Source: JL08 sp963765555 (lineage in GTDB: Bacteria; Pseudomonadota; Alphaproteobacteria; Rhodobacterales; Rhodobacteraceae). Taken from it: 64,000 nt of DNA. Shown here in pieces: positions 26,020 through 35,832 of this stretch; positions within the stretch are counted from its first letter, which is position 1; the number at the start of each line of letters is the position of its first letter. Below the pieces are notes generated by a model. It had not been told where the DNA came from, did not search any database, and saw only the letters and a program-made list of their open reading frames with translations. The stretch is from NCBI GenBank assembly GCA_963765555.1, contig CAVXWX010000006.1, positions 1-64,000 of the forward strand, read 5' to 3'. The translations under genes were made by a program, and so were the position numbers.

Positions 26020-28800
26020 ATGTCCGATAAAATCCGTTTCACACTGGATGGCAAAGAGGTCGAGGCCGAGGCCGGTCTGACCATCTGGGAAGTCGCCAAT
26101 GGCCGTGGTCTGGTAATTCCGCATCTGTGCCACAAACCCGCGCCGGGCTATCGCGCGGACGGCAATTGCCGCGCCTGTATGGTCGAGATCGAGGGAGAGC
26201 GTGTTCTGGCCGCATCCTGCATCCGCGAACCGTCCGAAGGGATGGTGGTGACAACCAATTCCGCCCGCGCCGAAAACGCGCGCAAGATGGTGGTGGAAAT
26301 GCTGCTGGCCGATCAACCGGCCCGCGATGTCGCGCATGACCGGTCGTCCCATCTGTGGGACATGGCCGATCTGAACGGCGTGAGCGAAAGCCGCCTGCCC
26401 GCGCTGGAGCCAGAGCGGATTCCGCTGCTGGACAATTCACATGTGGCGATGTCGGTCAATCTGGATGCCTGTATCCAGTGCGGGTTGTGCGTGCGTGCCT
26501 GCCGCGAGGTACAGGTCAACGATGTGATCGGCATGGCGGGCCGTGGGCATGATGCGTATCCGACATTCGATTTCGCCGACCCGATGGGGGATAGCACCTG
26601 TGTCGCCTGCGGCGAATGTGTGCAGGCCTGCCCGACAGGCGCATTGCTGCCCGCCACTGTTGTGGACGAACACCAGCACGGTGACACCGCCGACTATGAC
26701 AGCGAAGTTGAAAGCGTATGCCCGTTCTGCGGAGTCGGCTGTCAGGTGTCGCTGAAGGTCAAGGACGGCAAGATCAAGTTTGTCGAAGGCATCAACGGCC
26801 CCGCGAACGAAGGGCGGCTGTGCGTCAAGGGACGGTTCGGGTTTGATTATATCCATCACGATCATCGCCTGACCAAACCGCTGATCCGGCGCGAGGATGC
26901 GCCGGCCAAGGGGCTGAACGTTGATCCATCCAACTGGCAGACCCATTTTCGCGAAGCATCATGGGACGAAGCGCTGGATTTCGCCGCCGACGGGCTGAAA
27001 AAGCTGAAAGCCGATCATGGCGGGAAATCGGTTGCGGGCTTTGGCAGCGCCAAATGCACCAACGAAGAGGCGTATCTGTTCCAGAAACTGATCCGGCAGG
27101 GATTTGGCCACAACAACGTCGATCACTGCACGCGGCTGTGCCACGCATCATCTGTTGCGGCGCTGATGGAAAATGTCGGGTCGGGGGCCGTTACGGCCAC
27201 GTTCAACGAAATCGAAAACGCCGATGTGGCGATTGTGATCGGGGCCAATCCGGTTGAAAACCACCCCGTTGCTGCGACCTATTTCAAACAGTTCACCAAA
27301 CGCGGCGGCAAACTGATCGTGATGGACCCGCGCGGCGTGGGCCTGCGCCGGTTTGCCAGCCACATGCTGCAATTCCGCCCCGGTGCGGATGTGTCGATGC
27401 TGAATGCGATCATGAACGTGATCGTCGAGGAAAACCTCTACGACGAACAGTATATTCAGGCCTATACCGAAAACTGGGAGGCTGAAAAAGAACATCTGAA
27501 GGGCTTTACCCCCGAAAAAATGTCAGAAATCTGCGGCATCGCCCCCGAGGTGCTGCGCGATGTGGCACGCACCTTTGCCGGGGCCAAGGCCGCGATGATT
27601 TTCTGGGGCATGGGTATTTCCCAGCACATTCACGGCACCGACAATTCGCGCTGCCTGATCTCGCTTGCGCTGATGACAGGGCAGGTGGGGCGGCCCGGAA
27701 CCGGGCTGCATCCGCTGCGCGGGCAGAACAACGTACAGGGCGCATCCGATGCCGGTTTGATCCCGATGTTCCTGCCCGATTACCAGCCCGTCACCGATGA
27801 CGGCGTGCGCTCCGCGTTTTTGCAGGTCTGGGGCACCGAGGATTTTTCCAGCGAAAAGGGCCTGACCGTCACCGAGATCATGGATGATGTCCACGCAGGC
27901 AACACCCGAGGCATGTATATTCTGGGTGAAAATCCCGCCATGTCGGACCCCGATGTGGAACATGCGCGCGATGCGCTGGCCAAGCTCAGCCATCTGGTGG
28001 TGCAGGATATTTTCATCACCGAAACCGCGAACTATGCCGATGTGATCCTGCCCGCCAGCGCATTTGCCGAAAAATCGGGCACCGTGACCAACACCAACCG
28101 GCAAGTACAGTTGGGTCGCCCCGCAGTGCCGCCCCCGGGCGATGCCCGCGAAGACTGGTGGATCGAGGTTGAACTGGCCAAACGTCTGGGCCTGCCATGG
28201 TCTTATACCGGCCCCGATCAGGTGTTCGCCGAAATGAAGATGAACATGAAATCGCTGGACAACATCACATGGGATCGTCTGAGCGACGAGAACGCCGTGA
28301 CCTATCCGTCTTTGTCGCCCACCGATCCGGGGCAGGCGATTGTGTTCGGCGACGGGTTCCCGCGTGCGGGCGGGCGTGCGAAATTTACCCCCGCCTCGGT
28401 CATTCCGCCGGATGAGGCACCGGATGCCGAGTATCCGATGATCCTGACCACCGGACGCCAGTTGGAACACTGGCACACGGGATCAATGACGCGCCGGTCA
28501 AAAGTGCTGGATGCGGTCGAGCCCGAGGCAAACTGTTCGCTGAACCCGAAAACCCTGCGCCGTCTGGGTGTGCAACCGGGCGGCATGTTGCGCCTGTCCA
28601 CGCGGCGGGGATCGATCCAGATCATGGCCCGCGCGGATCGTGCTGTGGCCGAAGATATGGTGTTTCTGCCCTTTGCCTACGTCGAAGCCGCGGCCAACAT
28701 CCTGACTAACCCGGCAGTCGACCCCTACGGCAAAATCCCCGAGTTCAAGTTTTCGGCGGTACGGGTCGAAGCGGTTGAAACGCAGGTCGCAGCCGAGTGA
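26020..28800 (+). CDS. fdsA: Formate dehydrogenase alpha subunit FdsA
   Basis: 926 residues; the molybdenum or tungsten bis-MGD catalytic subunit that oxidises formate to CO2. The N-terminal [2Fe-2S] domain uses C37, C50, C53 and C67. Two [4Fe-4S] ferredoxin motifs follow (CIQCGLCVRAC and CVACGECVQACP), then a proximal cluster motif (CPFCGVGC with a later CVKG). The metal ligand is C374 with catalytic H375 in DHCTRLCHASSV, which aligns with the selenocysteine-His of E. coli FdhF. The C-terminal molybdopterin dinucleotide-binding domain is present. No fdsC/fdhD or fdsD gene follows here, so the sulphur-transfer chaperone must be elsewhere. Confidence 0.93.
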   Translation: MSDKIRFTLDGKEVEAEAGLTIWEVANGRGLVIPHLCHKPAPGYRADGNCRACMVEIEGERVLAASCIREPSEGMVVTTNSARAENARKMVVEMLLADQPARDVAHDRSSHLWDMADLNGVSESRLPALEPERIPLLDNSHVAMSVNLDACIQCGLCVRACREVQVNDVIGMAGRGHDAYPTFDFADPMGDSTCVACGECVQACPTGALLPATVVDEHQHGDTADYDSEVESVCPFCGVGCQVSLKVKDGKIKFVEGINGPANEGRLCVKGRFGFDYIHHDHRLTKPLIRREDAPAKGLNVDPSNWQTHFREASWDEALDFAADGLKKLKADHGGKSVAGFGSAKCTNEEAYLFQKLIRQGFGHNNVDHCTRLCHASSVAALMENVGSGAVTATFNEIENADVAIVIGANPVENHPVAATYFKQFTKRGGKLIVMDPRGVGLRRFASHMLQFRPGADVSMLNAIMNVIVEENLYDEQYIQAYTENWEAEKEHLKGFTPEKMSEICGIAPEVLRDVARTFAGAKAAMIFWGMGISQHIHGTDNSRCLISLALMTGQVGRPGTGLHPLRGQNNVQGASDAGLIPMFLPDYQPVTDDGVRSAFLQVWGTEDFSSEKGLTVTEIMDDVHAGNTRGMYILGENPAMSDPDVEHARDALAKLSHLVVQDIFITETANYADVILPASAFAEKSGTVTNTNRQVQLGRPAVPPPGDAREDWWIEVELAKRLGLPWSYTGPDQVFAEMKMNMKSLDNITWDRLSDENAVTYPSLSPTDPGQAIVFGDGFPRAGGRAKFTPASVIPPDEAPDAEYPMILTTGRQLEHWHTGSMTRRSKVLDAVEPEANCSLNPKTLRRLGVQPGGMLRLSTRRGSIQIMARADRAVAEDMVFLPFAYVEAAANILTNPAVDPYGKIPEFKFSAVRVEAVETQVAAE

Positions 28801-28836
28801 TATCGACAGGCAGTGCGGCCTTTGACAGGTTGCGCT

Positions 28837-28853
28837 GCCCCAAATCATGGGGC
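28837..28853. terminator. Possible bidirectional terminator between fdsA and paaX
   Basis: GCCCC-AAATCAT-GGGGC forms a 5-bp stem between the convergent fdsA and paaX ends. A run of T residues follows on the plus strand (near 28868), but some distance from the stem. The structure is weak, though well placed. Confidence 0.35.
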
Positions 28854-28865
28854 GCAAAGATACGG

Positions 28866-29705
28866 TTATTTTTTTAGCGCGGTGACGTTGGCCGTGCCTG
28901 TTGCGCGGGGCGCACCAATTGCGGCGTCCAGTTGGGCCAGATCCGGTCGGGGCAGGGCAGAAAGCAGCGCCGCCGTGAGGCGCCGACACGCCGCGCCGCG
29001 CCAATCTGCGGGAAAAACTGTATCGGGCAGGTCTGGCGCACGCAGAATGATACGCCGCCAGGAATGAACCACAAGAACGCGCAAAACCGCAATTTGCAGC
29101 GCATCAAGCGGTCTGGCGGACTCCAGTGCCTGTTGCAGATCGCCAAGCGCGGCTTCAGTACGCGCAGATGCCGCAACCAGTTGCGCGCTGCATACACGGG
29201 CGCGCAGCCAGTCTGGCAACGGACTGTCCTGTGGCACCGGCAGGATCAGGGTGTCGCGGGCGGCAGCGTGATCTGCCGTTAGCCCAAGGGCTGGCGTAAT
29301 CCACAAAACCTGCGGCTCATCTGTTTCGTTTGCGGTGTGGTCCGTGGGCGAGTCACCGGTGCCCGACACCACCAGATAACATGTCGTTTGCGCCGCCGTT
29401 GCACCGTAAATGCGTGGGCTTGCCTGTGCGCTTTGCGCGCGCCCCTGATCGGTCAGGCCGTATTCGCTGTGCCGCCCGACGCGGCGGCTGGTGATCCAGC
29501 CATCCTTGCGCAGGCGATGCAGGGCCACGCGCGTTGCCTCGGGTTTGATCCCGATTTCGGTCATGATGCTGTTCAGGGTCGGGCCACTGATCCACTGACC
29601 TTTTTCCTGCGCCAGATCACCGAACACGGTAATCAACACCGACCAGACCCTGTGGGTCTGACCGGCGGTCAGGGTTTCGACAAGCGGGGTGAAAGACGCG
29701 CACAT
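28866..29705 (-). CDS. paaX: PaaX-family transcriptional regulator
   Basis: About 279 residues. The N-terminal winged helix (VWSVLITVFGDLAQEKGQWI, then IGIKPEATRVALHRLRKDGW and a SEYGLTDQGR end) and the C-terminal region (DALQIAVLRVLVVHSWRRII, then RLTAALLS) match PaaX, the phenylacetyl-CoA-responsive repressor. The ATG at 29705 is chosen; an ATG at 29735 is also possible. It lies 42 bp downstream of paaZ on the same strand. The cluster also has a TetR-type regulator, so this may be a second control layer. Confidence 0.85.
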   Translation of the reverse strand: MCASFTPLVETLTAGQTHRVWSVLITVFGDLAQEKGQWISGPTLNSIMTEIGIKPEATRVALHRLRKDGWITSRRVGRHSEYGLTDQGRAQSAQASPRIYGATAAQTTCYLVVSGTGDSPTDHTANETDEPQVLWITPALGLTADHAAARDTLILPVPQDSPLPDWLRARVCSAQLVAASARTEAALGDLQQALESARPLDALQIAVLRVLVVHSWRRIILRAPDLPDTVFPADWRGAACRRLTAALLSALPRPDLAQLDAAIGAPRATGTANVTALKK

Positions 29706-29747
29706 ATGCAGGCTATAGCGCGCAACACCTGCCACGCCAAGCGCGCC

Positions 29748-31783
29748 CTAGCGATAGGCGTTCATGGTCAAAAGATCGTATTCCGCAACCGGATCGTCAT
29801 CCTGATTTGTCAGGGTCACGTGCCAGCGCACCTCGCCATAGTCATCGTTGCGCGGGGTTTTCTGTTTCACACTTAGCCGTACCTTGATCGCATCTCCCGC
29901 CTGTACAGGTTTCATGAACCGCAACCCATCCAGACCGGTATTGGCCAGCACCGGCCCTTCGTCGGGCATGACAAACAGACCGGCGGCAAAGGACAGCAAC
30001 AGATACCCGTGCGCCACCCGTCCGGGAAAGAACGGATTTCTTTTGGCGGCATCTTCATCCATGTGGGCATAGAACGTATCGCCGGTGAAACGGGCGAAAT
30101 GTTCGATATCCTCCAGCGTGACACTGCGCGATTTGGTGTGGATGGTTTCGCCGATCTCCAACTCGTTGGAAACTGCGCGTAAAGGGGTGCGCGGGCGCGG
30201 GGCGTTCCTTTGCGCCACTCACCCATGCGCCGGTGATCGCGGTCAGAACATCGGGGCTGCCCTGAATGGCGGTGCGCTGCATGTAATGCATGACACCGCG
30301 CACACCGCCCAGTTCCTCGCCCCCGCCTGCACGCCCCGGCCCGCCATGCACCATATGGGGCAGGGGGGAGCCATGGCCGGTGCTTTCGCCCATGCTGTCG
30401 CGGTTGTTGACATAGATGCGCCCGTGAAACGCTCCCGCCCCTGTGGCCACGGCGCGGGCCACATCAGGGTCGCGGGTGATCACCGACAGGACAAGGCTGC
30501 CGCCACCGCGATTGGCCAGCGCGATGGCGTGGTCTGTGTCGCGGTAGCCCATGATGGTCGAAACAGGCCCAAACGCCTCTGTCTCGTGGACATGCCGCGC
30601 AGTGTCGGGATCATCACAGCGAAACAGCATCGGCGGCACAAATGCGCCCTTGCCGGCATCCGCGCCCTGCACGGCAAAGGCATCGGGGTCGCCGAACACG
30701 CGCGTGGCCTCTTGCCCGATCAGATGCGGCCTGTTCCAGCACGTCGCGTTTCTGCGCGTTTGACACCAGCGCGCCCATTTGCGTGGTGTCCAGCGCCGGA
30801 TCGCCGATCACGGTATTGGCCAACCGGTCCGACAGCGCCGCAATCACGGCGTCAACATGATCCTGCGGAGCCATGATCCGGCGGATCGCGGTACATTTCT
30901 GCCCCGCCTTGGTGGTGATCTCGCGGTGCGCTTCTGTGATGAACAGATCGAATTCGGGTGTGCCGGGGATGGCATCAACCCCAAGGATCGACGCATTCAG
31001 ACTGTCCTGTTCGGCGACAAAGCGGATGCTGTTGCGCAGCAGATGTGGCGCGCTGCGCAGTTTGAGCGCGGTCGATGCCGATCCGGTAAAGCCGACGACA
31101 TCCTGACAGGTCAGATGATCCAGCATATCGCCCAACCCACCCGCAACCAGTTGCAGTGCACCGTCCGGCAAAATGCCGCTGTCCAGCATGATGCGCACCG
31201 CCCGTTCGGTGACATAACAGGTGGCTGTGGCCGGTTTTACAATGGCTGGCACACCGGCCAGCAAGGCAGGCGCCAGTTTTTCCAGCATCCCCCAGACCGG
31301 AAAGTTGAACGCGTTGATCTGGATCGCGACGCCCTGCAACGGGGTGCAGATATGCTGCCCCAGAAAGCTGCCCTGCCGCGACAGGTGCTCCACAGGCCCG
31401 TCAAGATAGACCTGCGCATCCGGCATCTCGCGCCGCCCCTTGGACGCAAAAACCAGCATCGTGCCGATACCGCCATCCACGTCGATCTTGTGATCGGCCA
31501 GCGTGGCCCCCGTGGCATAGGACAGATCGTAAAGCGCCTGTTTGTGCTGGCCCAGATGCAGGGCCAGCGCCTTGATCATGCGGGCGCGGTCATGAAACGT
31601 AAGCGCACGCAGGGCAGGGCCGCCAACGTTGCGGGCATACTCCAGCATACCCCCCACATCCAGCGCGTCATTGCCTGCGCGCGCCATCGGCGCACCGGTC
31701 ACGGCGTTTTCGATCAGGCGTGCATGCGCATCGGGCGCACACCAGTGTCCGGCGGCAAAGCTTTGAACCTCAAGCAACGACAT
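29748..31783 (-). CDS. paaZ: Bifunctional PaaZ (ring-cleaving hydrolase/dehydrogenase), frameshifted
   Basis: A two-domain enzyme of phenylacetate degradation. The N-terminal aldehyde dehydrogenase oxidises the semialdehyde, and the C-terminal MaoC-like hydratase opens oxepin-CoA. The N-terminal frame from 31783 (MSLLEVQSFAAGHWCAPDAH) has the catalytic Glu in FVAEQDSLNAS and the nucleophilic Cys in TTKAGQKCTAIRR. Frame changes occur near 30710 and near 30200. The MaoC part has ARFTGDTFYAHMDEDAAKRN with the catalytic Asp and His. The total of about 678 codons matches the usual PaaZ length, so sequence errors are likely. It is divergent from paaI. Confidence 0.9.
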
Positions 31784-31822
31784 GATCTGACCCTTCGGCA
31801 TGCATTTTCAGGTTCTTTTATT

Positions 31823-31837
31823 GACCAACCGGTCGGT
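31823..31837. promoter_or_regulatory. Candidate PaaR operator between paaZ and paaI
   Basis: GACCAACCGGTCGGT has the form GACC-N4-GGTCGGT, a dyad typical of TetR-family sites. The same pattern occurs upstream of paaJ at 39133-39147. It lies 40 bp from the paaZ start and 80 bp from the paaI start, in their shared promoter region. A TetR-type gene lies at the end of the paaI operon. Confidence 0.6.
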
Positions 31838-31917
31838 TTATGCAAGGTTGAAATCAGCCACGCACACAGGATTGCAGTGATGATCAAACACATAAAGGGG
31901 CCTGTTCCTGCAGCAGG

Positions 31918-32377
31918 ATGCTGCACGTGACACCGCAGGATCGCGCGCGCAAATCGGCCGAGGCGATGTGGGCAGATGATGCCGCCTCCAAATGGGTGGG
32001 GATGCAGATTGACGCGGTTGATGCGGGCACCGCGACGCTGTCGCTGGTGGTGCAGCCGCACCATTGCAACGGGCACGGCATATGCCACGGCGGTGTCACG
32101 TTCACCCTGGCGGACAGCGCCTTTGCCTTTGCCTGCAACAGCCGCAATCAGGCGACAGTGGCCCAAAGCAACGCCATCACCTATCTGGCCCCCGCGCATC
32201 TGGGGGACACGCTGACTGCCACGGCACACGAGGTATCGCTGAGCGGCCGCAACGGTATCTACGACGTGCGCGTGACGCAATCAGGACAGTGTGGTCATTG
32301 CCGAATTCCGCGGCCAGTCGCGCGCCATCCGCGGCCAGTTATTTGACGAAAACACCCCGCTCGAGGACCGCCCATGA
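31918..32377 (+). CDS. paaI: Phenylacetyl-CoA thioesterase PaaI, frameshifted near end
   Basis: A hot-dog-fold acyl-CoA thioesterase that rescues CoA from dead-end phenylacetate intermediates. Key features are HCNGHGICHGGVTFTLADSA, containing the HGG loop and catalytic Asp, and AITYLAPAHLGDTLTATAHE. The frame is lost near 32280; removing one G from GGACAG restores DSVVIAEFRGQSRAIRGQLF up to a TGA at 32375 that overlaps the paaK ATG (ATGA). Corrected length is about 152 residues, normal for PaaI. It is the first gene of the plus-strand paaI-paaK-paaR operon. Confidence 0.87.
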
Positions 32378-33684
32378 AAGACCTGACGCCAAACCCCGCC
32401 GATCTGGACCCGATCGAGATTGCCAGCCGGGACGAGATTGAAGCCCTGCAACTGGACCGGCTGAAATGGTCGGTGCGCCACGCCTATGACAACGTGCCGA
32501 TGTATCGCAAACGCTTTGACGATGCAGGGGTGCATCCCGATGACCTGAAAACACTGTCCGATATCGCGAAATTTCCGTTCACGGTTAAATCGGACCTGCG
32601 CGACAATTACCCGTTCGGCCTGTTTGCGGTCCCGCGTGACCAGATCGTGCGGGTGCATGCCTCATCCGGCACCACGGGCAAGCCGACGGTCGTGGGTTAT
32701 ACCGCCAACGACATTTCCAACTGGGCCGATCTGGTGGCGCGGTGCCTGCGCGCATCGGGCGTGCGACGCGGCGATATCGTGCACAACGCCTATGGCTACG
32801 GATTGTTCACCGGCGGACTGGGTGCGCATTACGGGATCGAACGGCTCGGCGCGATGGCCGTGCCGGTCTCGGGCGGGCTGACCGCCCGTCAGGTGACGCT
32901 GATCAATGATTTCAAACCCCATGCCATCATGGTCACGCCGTCTTACATGCTGAACATTCTGGAAGAATTCCACCGGCAGGGCCTGAACCCGCGCGAAAGC
33001 TCCCTTCAAACCGCGATTTTCGGGGCCGAACCGTGGACCAATGCCATGCGGCTTGAGATTGAACAGGCGTTCGATATGCATGCGGTTGATATTTACGGCC
33101 TGTCCGAGATTATGGGGCCGGGGGTAGCCAATGAATGTGTGGAAACCAAGGACGGCCTGCACATCTGGGAAGATCATTTTTTCCCCGAGGTGATTGATCC
33201 GGTGACGGGCGAACCTGTGGCCGACGGGCAGGAGGGTGAACTGGTTTTCACCACGCTGACAAAAGAAGGCCTGCCGATGATCCGCTATCGCACCCGCGAT
33301 CTGACGCGGTTGTTGCCCGGTACGGCGCGCACCATGCGGCGGATGGAAAAGATCACGGGGCGCAGCGACGACATGATCATCCTGCGCGGCGTCAATCTGT
33401 TTCCCACCCAGATCGAAGAACAGGTGCTGGCGACGGGGGGCGTTGCGGCGCATTTCCAGATCGAACTTTACCGGTCGGGCCATATGGATGCGTTGCGCGT
33501 CAACGTCGAAGCAGCAACGACCGCCACGGATGAGGCCAGCCGCGCCGCCGCCGAACGGATGCTGACCAAACGGATCAAGGATATCGTCGGCATCAGTTGC
33601 GAGGTTCTGGTGCATGACCCGGGAGTCGTGGCCCGATCCGAAGGCAAGGCCAAACGCGTTGTCGACAACCGGCCAAAGGACTGA
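32374..33684 (+). CDS. paaK: Phenylacetate-CoA ligase PaaK
   Basis: 436 residues; activates phenylacetate with ATP and CoA in the first step of the pathway. The AMP-binding P-loop ASSGTTGKPTVVGYT is near residue 93, YGYGLFTGGLGAHYG forms part of the aromatic pocket, DIYGLSEIMGPG is a core adenylation motif, and RYRTRDLTRLLPG contains the conserved Arg/Asp pair. The C-terminal domain has RGVNLFPTQIEEQVL with a hinge. No frameshift is visible. It is coupled to paaI by ATGA and followed 4 bp later by the TetR gene. Confidence 0.95.
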   Translation: MKDLTPNPADLDPIEIASRDEIEALQLDRLKWSVRHAYDNVPMYRKRFDDAGVHPDDLKTLSDIAKFPFTVKSDLRDNYPFGLFAVPRDQIVRVHASSGTTGKPTVVGYTANDISNWADLVARCLRASGVRRGDIVHNAYGYGLFTGGLGAHYGIERLGAMAVPVSGGLTARQVTLINDFKPHAIMVTPSYMLNILEEFHRQGLNPRESSLQTAIFGAEPWTNAMRLEIEQAFDMHAVDIYGLSEIMGPGVANECVETKDGLHIWEDHFFPEVIDPVTGEPVADGQEGELVFTTLTKEGLPMIRYRTRDLTRLLPGTARTMRRMEKITGRSDDMIILRGVNLFPTQIEEQVLATGGVAAHFQIELYRSGHMDALRVNVEAATTATDEASRAAAERMLTKRIKDIVGISCEVLVHDPGVVARSEGKAKRVVDNRPKD

Positions 33685-33688
33685 GGGT

Positions 33689-34285
33689 TTGGCACGCACA
33701 ATCGCCAAGGATTATGATGCCAAACGCGGCCACATCCTGAAAACCGCCGCCCGCGTGTTTGCCAAGGATGGCGTGGCGCGCGCATCGATGAGCAACGTCG
33801 CGCGGGAATGCGGAATATCCAAGGCCAATATCTACCACTACTACAACAGCAAGGACGCGTTGCTGTTCGATATTCTGGACAGTTATCTTTCGGCCCTGCG
33901 CGACCGGATATGTACCCTGCCGCTGGACGGGCTGCGCCCACCGGAAAAACTGCACCGGATCGTGGCGGAAACCCTGCTGGCCTATGACGGGATGGATCAC
34001 GAACACCAGATCCAAACCGAAGGTCTGCCGCTGTTGCATGACGATCAGCAAACCGTTTTGCGCGGCTATCAGCGCGACATGGTGCGCCATCTGGGGGATG
34101 TGCTGGCCGAGATCGCGCCCGAAGCCTTTGACGGCGCGCCTGCGAAACTGCGCGCCGCGACAATGTCGGTATTCGGCATGCTGAACTGGTTTTATATGTG
34201 GAACCCGCGCGCCGACGCGCAGGCGCGGCAGGACTATGCCCGCCTTGTTGCCACGCTGACATGTGATGGTCTGGGTGGTTTGTGA
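33689..34285 (+). CDS. paaR: TetR-family regulator, probable PaaR
   Basis: About 198 residues. The N-terminal TetR helix-turn-helix is HILKTAARVFAKDGVARASM, then NVARECGISKANIYHYYNSK. The ligand-binding C-terminal domain has no signature that I recognise. The start is probably TTG at 33689, 4 bp after the paaK stop, with a GAGGGT ribosome-site-like sequence; the longer in-frame ATG at 33614 lies inside paaK. Position in the paaI-paaK operon and two TetR-like palindromes at paa promoters support a role as the phenylacetyl-CoA-responsive repressor PaaR. It is convergent with paaE, 3 bp away. Confidence 0.8.
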   Translation: MARTIAKDYDAKRGHILKTAARVFAKDGVARASMSNVARECGISKANIYHYYNSKDALLFDILDSYLSALRDRICTLPLDGLRPPEKLHRIVAETLLAYDGMDHEHQIQTEGLPLLHDDQQTVLRGYQRDMVRHLGDVLAEIAPEAFDGAPAKLRAATMSVFGMLNWFYMWNPRADAQARQDYARLVATLTCDGLGGL

Positions 34286-34288
34286 TCC

Positions 34289-35354
34289 TTAGTGATCGTA
34301 ATCCACGACGATCCTGTCGCTGACCGGATAGGACTGGCAGGACAGGATAAAGCCTTGCGCCACCTCGTAATCTTCCAGCGCGTGGTTGGCGATCATCTCG
34401 ACCTCGCCCTCGATCAGTTTGCAGCGGCAGGTGGAACACACCCCCGCCTTGCAGGCAAAGGGCGCATCCATGGCATGTTCCAGCGCCGCCTCGAGCACGG
34501 ATTGATCCCGATCCATGGTGAAGGTGCGCGCCGTGCCGTCCATGATCACGCTGGCCTCGGTCGCCTTGGCGGCCACGCCGCCCTGCGTCGCGGCTTTGCG
34601 TTTCAAACGGCCCGGTTGCCCGCTTGCGAACAGTTCGAACTTGATCTGGTCATCACGCAGCCCGTGGGCACGCAAGGCGTCGGCGATGGCGAGCATCATC
34701 GGTTCGGGACCGCAGATAAAGGCCGTGTCGATGCTGGCGATATCGATCCAGTGTTCGAACAGGGCGGCGCATTTTTCCTGCATCCACGCGTCCGGTGAAC
34801 AGATCGATTTCCTGCGCATCGGATTCCAGCACATGGATCACGGTCAAGCGGCCCATATAGAGGTTTTTCAGGTCCTCAAGCTCTTCGCGGAACATGATCG
34901 TGTTCACGCCGCGATTGGCATAGACCAGCGTGAAGGTGCTGTGCGGTTCGCGCGCCAGCACGGTTTTCAGGATCGACAGCACCGGCGTAATGCCCGACCC
35001 GCCGGCAAACCCCAGATAGTTTTTGCCTTTTGACGGATCGATCGGGGTGAAGAAATTGCCCATCGGCGGCATCGCCTGCACCACGTCGCCGGGTTTCAGG
35101 CTTTCGTTGGCCCATGTGGAAAACGCGCCGCCGTCCACTTTTTTGATGCCGACCTGCAACAGGCCGTCATCCAGCCCCGCACAGATCGAATAGGACCGGC
35201 GCAGTTCGGTGCCGTCGAAATCATGGCGAAAGGTCAGGTACTGGCCTTGGGTAAAACTGAAATCGGCGCCGTTCACCGGCTTCAGGGTCACAACAACCGC
35301 ATCGCGGATGGTCTTGTGAACATCGGTGACAGTCAGGTCATGAAAGCGGGCCAT
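34289..35354 (-). CDS. paaE: Phenylacetyl-CoA epoxidase reductase PaaE, frameshifted
   Basis: The NAD(P)H-dependent flavin/[2Fe-2S] reductase that feeds electrons to the PaaA diiron centre. The N-terminal frame from 35354 has the FAD motif RRSYSICAGLDDG and the nucleotide-binding GFAGGSGITPVLSIL. The frame changes near 34795. The C-terminal frame has CGPEPMMLAIADALR and the plant-type ferredoxin site CKAGVCSTCRCKL, with the last Cys in FILSCQS. Corrected length is about 355 residues, as expected. It is the last gene of the paaJABCDE operon. Confidence 0.9.
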
Positions 35355-35366
35355 GGGGCGCACTCC

Positions 35367-35831
35367 TCACATGCATTTGAAATAGTCGAAGGGTTCCAGG
35401 CAGGTCGTGGCAACGCCAATGCGCCTTGCACGGGGTCGATCCGAACTGGCTGATCACGTGACATGTCGGCGCTGCCGCAATGGGGGCATTTGTCTGGCCC
35501 GCCCGCCTTTTGCGGCGGGGCGATGCCGTAACTGTTCCAGCTTGGCGCGGCCCTTTTCGGTCAGCCAGTCGGTGGTCCATGGCGGGCGAAATCTGGGTCT
35601 TGATGCGGATCGTCGCCCACGCCGTGATCGCGCAGGGCGGTTTCGATATCCATGCGCGATGATGCGGGTGGCGGGACAGCCGGAATAGGTGGGCGTGACT
35701 GCCACCTCAAGCGTGTCGCCCTGCCATGCCACATCGCGCACGATGCCCAGATCGACCACCGAAATCACCGGAATTTCGGGGTCGGGCACCTGATCAAGCC
35801 AGTCCCATATGTCGGCCAGCGCGGGTTTCAT
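35367..35831 (-). CDS. paaD: Phenylacetyl-CoA epoxidase assembly protein PaaD, frameshifted
   Basis: An MIP18/DUF59-type protein thought to help iron-sulphur assembly for the epoxygenase. The N-terminus is intact: IWDWLDQVPDPEIPVISVVD, then VAVTPTYSGCPATR. After a shift near 35660 the reading passes through at least two more frames, with CPHCGS, then QFGSTPCKAHWRC, then CLEPFDYFKCM up to the stop at 35367. The terminal cysteine pairs are the known zinc-binding tail. It is 12 bp upstream of paaE. Confidence 0.82.
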
Positions 35832-35832
35832 C

